Assembly: GCF_030254825.1 (NCBI RefSeq)
Contig: NC_083365.1
Coordinates: forward strand, 75,147,754-75,211,753
Reading direction: 5' to 3'
From: Meriones unguiculatus
Lineage: Eukaryota > Chordata > Mammalia > Rodentia > Muridae
DNA length: 64,000 nt
Below, one piece after another: positions 55,735 through 64,000 of this stretch (positions are counted from its first letter, which is position 1; the number at the start of each line of letters is the position of its first letter). The position numbers and the translations under genes are program-made. A model generated the notes under the pieces. It saw nothing but the letters and a program-made list of their open reading frames with translations, made no database searches and was not told where the DNA came from.

Positions 55735-56130
55735 CTTAATTTCTCTTCTGGTTGTCAACTTGACAGGGCCTGCACTCACCTAGGAGACAATCATCTAGAC
55801 ACACTCCTGGAAGATTGCTTGGATTAGATTAGCCTCTGAGCATGCCTATGAGGGGTTAACGTTACTCTATGAATTGACATGGGAAGATCCACCCTAGAAG
55901 ATGCCTGTGGGTTCTGGACTGTTCAAACAGTAGGAGGTGATCTGAGCAACAGCATTCATTGCTTCTTTCTTCCCTGCTGAGGACACAGTTTGACCATCTG
56001 CTCCTGCGGCCTTGGTTCCCTAGTCCCGGTGGACTGGACCATTGAACTGGGAGCCCAAACAAGTCCTTCTTGTCTTAAGTTGTTTTGTCAGGCTTTTTTT
56101 TTTTCACAACAGGAAACATATCTAAGACAA
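55735..56130 (+). mobile_element. URR1/MaLR-like repeat
   Basis: TCTGGTTGTCAACTTGACAG, AGACAATCATCTAGACACAC, GGGAAGATCCACCCTAGAAG, GTTTTGTCAGGC, CACAACAGGAAACATATCTA. Confidence 0.58.
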
Positions 56131-56814
56131 GGAAAAAGTGTAACAGTAATCCTCTTTTGTATTGTTTTTTTTTTTCCCAATTTCTATTACTGTTCGTTCA
56201 ACCCTCCTTAAAAATCGACATCTTTTATCCTGAGTGGACAAGCATAAGATATGTTTTAAATATTTTTAGTTAATTAATCAGCTAATTCATTGCACTCAGT
56301 TGTTACTGCCACTCTGAAGTGGGTGAGTGTGGTTGACCATGTGCTTTAATTGACTGGAACCTGCCTTACCAACATCCTCTCAAACAGGGTGCCTTAAGCT
56401 ACGCTGTGAACAAGCAGCATTTGATAATGAACCCAGATATAACGGGGCTCTGTGTGAGCACTTTGGGCCCCATTAGGGACATCCTGTTTCCATAAATAAT
56501 CTTCACTTTTTAATGGAAAAAGTCTATATAAAAACCTGCTTGTTGGGTTAGAAGGTGCTTGAAGACATTATCGTTTGCTTCTTTTTCTTGTTCATGTTTA
56601 ATTGTGTCTTTGCCCCTGGGCTATAGAACCAGGCCATATTTATTAATCCAGTAAAGCCACCCATGTAATGATGATCATTTACGTTTGACCTATAAGAAAT
56701 AGGTATTTATTTTATGGGCATACTGAAGTGTTATAGCTTCAGGAATTCTTTTTTTCTTTAATCCCCTCTGAGGCTCACGTTTTCACTAAAAAAGCATGTT
56801 GATGTAAATTCGTT
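56131..56814. other. Unique sequence, no gene seen
   Basis: AT-rich, no recognised feature. Confidence 0.5.
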
Positions 56815-56990
56815 GATAGGGGAGCCATTAAGACGGTTCACAGCTCTCTCATAAGACTCAAGTTTGAGTGGGTGGTCCACAACCTCATGTAACTGGTGCT
56901 CTGTGAGATCTGATGCCCTCTTCTGGCCTCCAGGGGCACTGCATCCCCTTCCCCACACATCCACACGTATGTAATAAAAAATAGAGTAAG
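56815..56990 (+). mobile_element. B2 SINE
   Basis: CCATTAAGACGGTTCACAGC, AACCTCATGTAACTGGTGCT, GATCTGATGCCCTCTTCTGG, CCTCCAGGGGCACTGCATCC, AATAAA tail. Confidence 0.88.
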
Positions 56991-57836
56991 CAACTCTTTA
57001 AAAAGCTCTTCTCTTAGTAAAATTGTTATTTTTCTAGTCCACTCAAATCTTTCTTTTTTTTTTTTCCCTTGTCAAGCACTTCTTAAAATTAGCTGGCCAA
57101 TTGCTAAATAAGAGATAGTGTCATCATTTGGAGAACCAAATGGCCACAGATTACAATATAATTTGACCTGTGGATACAGACAGAGTGGTGTTCATGGAAG
57201 GATGATGTGCTGCTGCCTGGAGGGATTGTTGTAAACCGTGTAGTTCCCTGATCTTCCCTCCGAGTCCACAAATCCACTCTATTCATCTCTTTGAATGAAT
57301 TCAACACTTTCATTCCTCCTTTGAAGATATTAGCAAACTCTACATTGGAAAAATATTTTCCTTTGTTCTCTGGAGGCTCAGAATATGTTTCCAAAGACTA
57401 GAGGCAGGAATTTTCAGAAAATTTGTGATCATAAAGGCTCATTTTATCTTTTATGTATAGAAGTGGGAAAATGGGACAAATTTGTGATTTCCAGAATTGA
57501 TCTCAATTTAACCCCAAAGCAAGTCCAGTGTGAAGCCTGTTTATTTGGCAGACACTGTGGTAGGATAAGATCCATTGCCTACAGTGAGATGGGGGTCTGG
57601 CTTATTTCAAAGGTTCATTGAAATGATGAAGTGAGACCCAAAATGCCTCCAGGGCCCCAGCACACAGACATCAGTGAACAGTATCTACCATTGCTGATTC
57701 TGGGGCGTGCCTGAGTATCAGGAAGCACTCGCTGATGCAAGGTTCTCCTGATGCCCATTTACCATGTCTACAGAGTGTTGCTTTGAACAGTTCTGCACTG
57801 AACCTAATACTGATGGTTTCTAGTGGGTCCCATGCA
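56991..57836. other. Unique sequence, no gene seen
   Basis: A 96-codon minus frame (57104-57394) without known domain. Confidence 0.45.
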
Positions 57837-58190
57837 CTCGTGTGCTGGCTAGAGTTACCAGAAAGGACGGAGTCTCGGCTGAGAAAATGTCTCCCTAAGA
57901 TCAAGCCATAGACATTTTCTCAATTAGTGATTAGCTGGGGAGGGCCCAGCCCAATGTGGGTGGTGTCACCCCTGGGCTGTGGTCCTGGGTTCTAAAGCCA
58001 GAAAGCAGCACCCTTCCATGGCCTCTGCACCCTCTTCTGCCTTCAGGTTCCATCCCCGATTGAGTTCCTGTCCTGCGTTCTTCAGTGACAGACTGTGAGA
58101 AAGAGGGGCAAGCCAAATGAACCCTTTCCTCTACAAGTTGCTTTTGGTCATGTGCTTCATCACAACAATAGAAACCCTAACTAGGACAAT
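57837..58190 (+). mobile_element. Rodent MaLR-like LTR repeat
   Basis: TCGTGTGCTGGCTAGAGTTA, GAGAAAATGTCTCCCTAAGA, GGGGAGGGCCCAGCCCAATG, AATGAACCCTTTCCTCTACA, AATAGAAACCCTAACTAGGA. Confidence 0.7.
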
Positions 58191-58530
58191 CATTTAGTGT
58201 CGATTTTCTAATTTTGGTTTATAAATGTTCTGAATAAAGGATCTGGCTCATGACAAATTGGTTCTCATAGTTAACTGTGGTGATGGTGATTGCCTTCCTG
58301 CAGTCTCAAGCTGGGTCCTCTTCAGAGCACAGAAAGTGTGGAGTATAGGTGGCGTGGTTAGGAAGTTACCCCAGGTTGGAAAAGCAGGGGCCAGGAAAAT
58401 TAGTAAAAGCAAGGGACTCAGGCTCTACTATACATGACTTATTTACTGCTATTGTCATAATATTCTGGAGATCTATGGAAAACATTTCTTAAACATTTTA
58501 AAAAGGAAGCATTTTTTTTTTCACTTAAAA

Positions 58531-58574
<44 letters not shown>

Positions 58575-59489
58575 CACAGGTTAACCTTGGGTGATGTTCC
58601 TCAGTGACTACTCACTCCTCACTCCCACTTCCTTTTCTAAATTATCGCTTTTAGGATTCCCTATATGTGTTCATATCATTTCTGCCTCCTCCTCTCTCCT
58701 CAGTTTGTCTCATGCTGCCTCAAATTTATGATGTCTTCTTTAATTGCTCTTGGTATTTTACTCTCTTGTCTCTCTGTATGTATATTTTGCAGAGTCCATT
58801 TAGTGTTATATATTTGGGGTTGGCCACTCGGGATTAGACAACTTATCAAGGGCTTTTCTATGGAGAAGACTGATTTTCCTTCTTTCATAGCCATTAATTT
58901 GTTTTTGGTTTTTCATCAAGGCACGTGACCGTGTGAGATCTCTTTGAACTCAGCTGGCAAGCCAAGTGGTGTTGTCATTATGATGATCTCTTTTAGGTGA
59001 TCATGTTTTTCAGATCTTATGAGTGTGTCTTCTCTGACAAGTATGGAAGAAACTATCTTGCAGCAACCATCCTTGTCTTCTGGCCCTTACAAACCCGTCC
59101 ACACAACGTTTCCTGAACTTTAGATGTGGGGGCTGCATTGATGGTTTCAGTTGGCATTAGGCACCTTGCAATATGTTGTTCTCTGCAAGTTTACTGATTG
59201 TGGATTTCTGGAATAGTCTCCATTTGCTGCAGACTGATTTTTTTTTCATGATTGGAAGAGCTAGGCATTAGTATATGGCATAAGGATAAGTTTTTATAGT
59301 GGCCTTAGAAAGCATACTGGATTAAGACAGAAGCTGTAGGTTTTCCTCTAGTGTTCATGTCCTCACCAGCCATGTCTAGTTGGCTAAGCTTACAGTACCA
59401 TGCGTGAATTCCCTGTTATTGAGCAAGCCTTGGGTCTATTTGCTCAGCTGTTGGTTAACCCAGGATACAGCTGCCATTATTGCTCCCTT
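58191..59489. other. Unique sequence with a (TG)n tract
   Basis: (TG)n at 58532-58573. The rest is unrecognised and has no convincing frame. Confidence 0.5.
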
Positions 59490-60960
59490 GTATTTTTATT
59501 TAATTAATTACTTTTACATTCCGACCACAGTTCCACCTCCTTATTTTCTTCCCAGTCCTTCCCCCGCCCCCATCCGCTCCTCCTCCATTTCTCTTCAGAA
59601 AAGGGGAGGCCTCCCATGAACATCAACCAGCCCTGGCACATCAAGTTGCATTAAGACTAGGATCACCCTCTCCTACTGAGACTAGATGAGGCAGGCCAGT
59701 AAGAGGAAATGGTCCCCAAGGCAGGCAACAGAATCAGAGATGGTCCCTGCTCCCACCTTTAAAATCCCACAGGTTAGTTGATTCTGTGGGTTTTCTTGTG
59801 ATAATCTAGCCCTCTCTGGCTCTTACAATCACTCCTTCCCCTTCTTGGCAGAATTCTCCAAGCTCCTCCTAAGGTTTTGCTACTGGTCTCTGCAGCTGTT
59901 CCCACTTACAGGCTGGATGAGCCTCTCTACTGACAGTTATGCTAGGCCCCTGCTGCAGCTCTAGCAGAGCATCATTAGCGGTGTCGTTAGTAGTATCAGA
60001 GTGGGGCTCTTGCTCGTGGCCTGGGTCCCAAACTGGGGCAGTTCTTGTTTGTCCACCCCCTCGATTTCTGCCTCATCTTTACCCAGCGTGCCTTGCAGGA
60101 GGGACAGATTGTAGGTCAAAGATTCCGTGGCTGGGTTAATGTTTCAGTCCTTCTCTTGTAAGCCTTGCCTGGTTACAGGAGACGGCTGTTTCAGGCTCCT
60201 TACATCCATTGCAAGGAGTCTCAGCTAGGGTCACCCTCACAGATTCCTGGGAAGTTCCATTGCCCTAAGTTTCTAGCTTGTACCAGAGATGTTTCCCCAT
60301 TCCAGTCGTTTCTCCCAGTACTCTCTCCCTCTGTCCTTCCCCTAGCTAATCCCTCCTGTTGCCACCCCCACCCTGCTTCATCCAGTCTCCTCCCTCATCC
60401 ACCCTCAATGTCTTTTCTATTTTCCCTTCTTAGTGAGAGTCACACATCCCCTCTTGGGCCCTCCTTGTTACTTAGCTTCCTTGGGTCTGTGGACTGTAGT
60501 GTGGTTATCCTGTACTTTGTGGCTAATATCTGCTTAGAAGTGAGTACATACCATGTTCGCCTTTCTGTGTCTCGGGTATCTCACTCAGGATAATCTTTTT
60601 TAGTTCCATCCATTTGCCTGCAAATTTCATATGTCATTGTTTTTAATAGCTGTATAATACTTCATTGTGTAAATGCGCCACATTTTCTTTATCCGTTCCT
60701 CCGTTGAGGGACATCTAGGTTGTTTCCAGTTTCTGGTTATACAAATAAAGCTACTATGAATGTAATGGAGCAAGTGCCCATATGATATGGTCAAATATCC
60801 TTTGGGTATATGCCCAGGAATGGTATAGCTGGATCTTGAGATAAATCAAATGCCAATTTTCTGAGATACTGCCAAATTGATTTCCAAAGTTGCTACTCAG
60901 GTTTGAGGTCCCACTAGCAATGTAGGAATGTTTCCCCTTTTCCACATGCTTGCCAGCAAC
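59490..60960 (-). mobile_element. Lx-type L1: 3' UTR and ORF2 C-terminus, antisense
   Basis: 3' UTR 59490-60450 (TTCCGACCACAGTTCCACCT, CCAAGCTCCTCCTAAGGTTT, AGTTCCATTGCCCTAAGTTT). ORF2 C-terminal region 60500-60960 (TATCTCACTCAGGATAATCT, CATTTGCCTGCAAATTTCAT, GTTGAGGGACATCTAGGTTG). The ORF2 part matches the younger L1s but the 3' UTR does not, marking a different, older subfamily. 3'-UTR frames are not genes. Confidence 0.9.
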
Positions 60961-60984
60961 ATTCTCGCATTTTTATACAGGGTC

Positions 60985-61180
60985 TTTATTGGATCCTGGA
61001 GATTGTTGGTTAGTATAGACTGGCTGGTTAGCAAGCCCCAAGCAGCCACCTACCTCTGTCTTCCTAGTTCTGGGATTACAAATGTGTTGCACCGTGGTTG
61101 ACACTCTGTTCTAGGGAATGAACTCAGGTTTTCATCCTGTAAGAAAAGTAGCTTAACAACTGAGCCAGCTTCTCAGTCTG
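60985..61180 (-). mobile_element. B3 SINE
   Basis: Antisense: TTAGCAAGCCCCAAGCAGCC, GTTCTGGGATTACAAATGTG, GGGAATGAACTCAGGTTTTC, CAACTGAGCCAGCTTCTCAG. Confidence 0.85.
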
Positions 61181-62213
61181 AGAAGTGTTTAATGATTCTA
61201 AGCAGTGATGGACAAGGAGGACTGGGTTTGGGATCAGAGCCGAGAGAAGATAGCCCTGTCAGAAGATAATGGATTGAAGATGATTGATAATGATGATGAT
61301 GACAAAGAAGAAAAGAAGAGAAGGAAGAAGAAAAGATTTGTCACAGTAGCACAAGCAAGGGACAGGATCAGGAGAACATGCAACGTTCACCAGGTTGGGG
61401 AGTCAGCTATTTGGAACAGTTGACACACAGCCAGTTAGTCACGATGTTTTCAGGTTATAAGGATAATGGATGCCCATAAAGTACAAAATTGACAGCTGAA
61501 CTTCATGTGAGGATGCAGGGTCCACTGGGCATCATAGAATTCTTCTGATGGACATTCTTTAAGCCCTGTTCTATTGTAGCATCTGTTGGAGTTTGGGAAA
61601 ATAAAGGAACAGAGAAGGTTCCTAACCTTGAAATGTAATAAAAGCCAAGGGAGTAGATTTTTTGCCATCCTTTCGCATTTTCTAACATTGTGTACATCAC
61701 TCTCCCAACGCAGATCTCGAAGAACAGAACTTAGGCTGGTCAGCAAATCTTTATCTTGAGGAGAAAAATGAAATATAGATGTCTTGAATTATAGTCATAT
61801 TCCAAAGAAAGCCCTCTTTACAAATGTTTTGAACTCAAAGATTGTTTAATCTTTGCTGACTGGTAGAAATGATTTTTAAAAGACAGACAAAAAAGCCTTA
61901 TACTCTTCTACCCCCATGGCGATTAGATTTCACATTTGTAACTACATTTTTGTTCTTTTTATAGAAGAAAACCTTTATTCGCCTGTGAGAATAGTCAGTG
62001 TAATCTTAGCCTTAACGGGTTCCCTGAGAATTTCTGCCTTTTCAGGAGTTCCGATAAGCATCCTGGCATATGCTATGGGCATTGCAAGCAACATTCCCAA
62101 GCAGAAAAATCTGAGACTGCCACTGAGCTGTCACTCAACTTTGCTTTGAACACTGTATGCATAGAGTCCCCTTACCTAAGAGGAAAAACCCATCGCTCAC
62201 ACACAAAGGCAAG
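61181..62213. other. Unique sequence, no gene seen
   Basis: A GATGAT/GAAGAA-rich stretch at 61265-61335 gives an acidic then basic open frame that is compositional. Confidence 0.45.
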
Positions 62214-62410
62214 TAGGGGCTGGAGGGATGGCTCGGTGGTTTAACTGCTCTTGTAGAGGACCCTCTCCAGGCAGCGCACAACACCCTGTAACTCCGGCTC
62301 CCCCTCTCTCCTCTGTGGGCACCGAAACACACATGTCCACACATACCTTCATGCTTACATGCATGTGCACAAACAAATAGTAAAAGCAAATCTGAAAATA
62401 TTAAATCTGT
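62214..62410 (+). mobile_element. B2 SINE
   Basis: AGGGGCTGGAGGGATGGCTC, GGTGGTTTAACTGCTCTTGT, ACCCTGTAACTCCGGCTCCC, CATACCTTCATGCTTACATG. Confidence 0.9.
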
Positions 62411-63189
62411 AACTACATACCTCTGGCAGTAAATATAATCGAAACAATAAAAAATTAATGGTGTTTATTACTTAATGTTTGGAAATGAGGGCCTTCATTA
62501 GTAGGAATTTAAAAGCTCAGCATTGGCTGGAAGCATGAGTGAAGCTTAGTGTTTATTTTTTTACTACAATCACATGGTGGATGAGCTAAGACAAAGGGAG
62601 ATTTCTGCCTCAAAGGTTTTGTGTCTCCTAGATTAGAGATTAAGACTTTACTGTTTTTATTATTGTTGTTGCTGCTGTTGCTGTTGTCATCATCATTGTC
62701 ATTATTGTTGTTGGTGTTGGTGTGTGTGAACAGGGGTTTAAATATGGCTCATATCTTTCATAGTGGGCTCTGGATATGGAACTCAGGTCATGAAATTTGG
62801 ATAGCATGCTCACTTAATCTAATGATCATTCATGGTGGCTTGACATTTTAAAAATAAAGATATTGTAATCATGTATCTGTGTTAAAGAAATCATGGCTTG
62901 CTTTTTTCTGTTTTGACATTTTTACTTAATATAAAAATTAAAACATACGTATCTATTTTTAATCACATTACCAGTATTATATCAGCTTATTAATTAATTA
63001 TTTCCCCCTTTTTAAACTGCTTATGGTTTGAGATTCTAAATTTTCTTTAACTTCTACAGTTTAAACAAATCTTCCTTTATAATGTTACTGTTTTGGAGAT
63101 CCTGGTCCAACAGTATGTAAAAATTACCCATAATGTTATAGGGCTACTTTGAGTAACAGAAGTGATTTTTCTCTCAAAAAGATGTGGAT
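62411..63189. other. AT-rich sequence, no gene seen
   Basis: Contains a TTG/CTG-rich stretch (62655-62725) followed by a possible diverged SINE remnant (GGATATGGAACTCAGGTCAT). Confidence 0.4.
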
Positions 63190-63342
63190 TTGCCAATGCA
63201 GTAGGGCATGCCTGTAACCCCAGTACTCTGTGGCAGAGGCAGGTGGATCTCTGTTAGTGTGACGCCATCCTGGTCTACAAAGCAATTCCAGGGCAGCCAA
63301 AACTAAACAGAGAAACCCTGTCTTGGGAAAAAATAAAAGATG
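63190..63342 (+). mobile_element. B1 SINE
   Basis: GGGCATGCCTGTAACCCCAG, GGCAGAGGCAGGTGGATCTC, CATCCTGGTCTACAAAGCAA, AGAGAAACCCTGTCTTGGG and an A-rich tail. Confidence 0.93.
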
Positions 63343-63352
63343 TGGATTTAAG

Positions 63353-63482
63353 TCAGGGGTTGGTAGTGCATGCTCTCATCTGTGATGACAGAATCACAAA
63401 TTCAAAGTCAGTTTTTGCTGTATACAGAGTTAAAGTCCAGCCTGGACTAAATAGATCCTGTTACAACCAACCAATAAAGGTG
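63353..63482 (+). mobile_element. Older B1-like SINE
   Basis: GGGTTGGTAGTGCATGCTCT, GACAGAATCACAAATTCAAA, GTTAAAGTCCAGCCTGGACT: a diverged B1/proto-B1, tandem with the previous one. Confidence 0.65.
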
Positions 63483-64000
63483 AGTGGAAGTTCATTGTTA
63501 ATCAGGAAGAGAGCATTTTAAACTAGGTGGTTATGATATAGGTCAAAGTGGAAAATACAGAACTTTAGGAACTGAGTGTGTCTTCTGTGTATTGTCTTCC
63601 TCCTAATTACCAGAAAGGCTCTGAAACGGAGATATTCAATCAGAAGACGAAATAATGACAACAAAATGCTAAGTTCTACGTGCTTGTTCTCCTGTTAGCT
63701 GGAGAACAAGTAGCTGGTTTCTAACACAAGGCCAAGTCCTTATTTTAAGTTTATACAATATTCTGCATGAAATGCTACTTATAAGTGAGGAAGCAAATGA
63801 CACGGATGAAGTCACATGGCAGTTCCTCTAACTGCACCAAATCACTGCTTCTCTTATAACTGAAATAACCGCTCTCTTCCCACAATGGATTTGAGAGATT
63901 ATTTTAAGGTCAAAATGAAAAGAGACAAACATTGTTTGCATGTATTACATAATGACCAGCACTGAATTTTCCACTGTATCGAACCAAATTAACTAATCAA
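63483..64000. other. Unique sequence, no gene seen
   Basis: No recognised feature up to the window end. Confidence 0.45.

Noticed and set aside
61205..61423. Acidic/basic 72-codon frame resembling a nuclear protein
   Set aside because: Explained by GAT/GAA/AAG-rich DNA; no homologue recognised.

Overview
This 64 kb window looks like intergenic or intronic DNA from a muroid rodent. It carries all the rodent SINE families (B1, B2, B3, B4), rodent L1s of at least two ages (a younger type whose 3' end reads GGGATACAAAGTGAATAAA, and older Lx-type 3' UTRs), MaLR-like LTRs, a class II endogenous retrovirus fragment, a SPIN-like hAT element and many long microsatellites. The abundant younger L1 3' end is one I associate with cricetids (hamsters, voles, deer mice) more than with mouse or rat; that part is recollection, not proof. 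I found no intact protein-coding gene, tRNA, rRNA, CRISPR array or bacterial-type operon.

Layout. 1-4955: an antisense L1 with decayed ORF2, ORF1 and a 5' UTR of promoter monomers; its 3' end lies outside the window. 4963-8178: old interspersed repeats, B2s and unique DNA. 8179-9040: the 3' end of a class II ERV (env transmembrane fragment, polypurine tract, LTR). 9041-12865: a three-deep nest, with an Lx L1 split by a younger L1 whose tail is split by a 5'-inverted L1. 12866-28400: SINEs, Lx fragments, a 450 bp TG tract and unique stretches, including one possible coding remnant on the minus strand (26593-27290). 28425-30801: a 5'-inverted L1 with target duplication, LTR-like repeats and a short L1. 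34850-36478: an L1 with an unusually permuted structure inside a perfect 12-bp target duplication. 42121-42329: SPIN-like hAT. 43126-47110: an Lx L1, then an L1 containing a solo LTR, then another L1 nested at its edge. 47600-50420: more L1s, an 8 x 17 bp minisatellite made from L1 3' UTR, and a 58 bp tandem duplication. 50500-59490: mostly unique DNA with microsatellites. 59490-60960: a long antisense Lx L1. 61000-64000: SINEs and unique DNA.

The window is therefore a record of successive retrotransposition, not a set of cooperating genes. No new biological system is evident. The most informative items are the permuted L1, the SPIN-like element, the ordered nests with readable target duplications, and the unrecognised minus-strand open frame near 27 kb.
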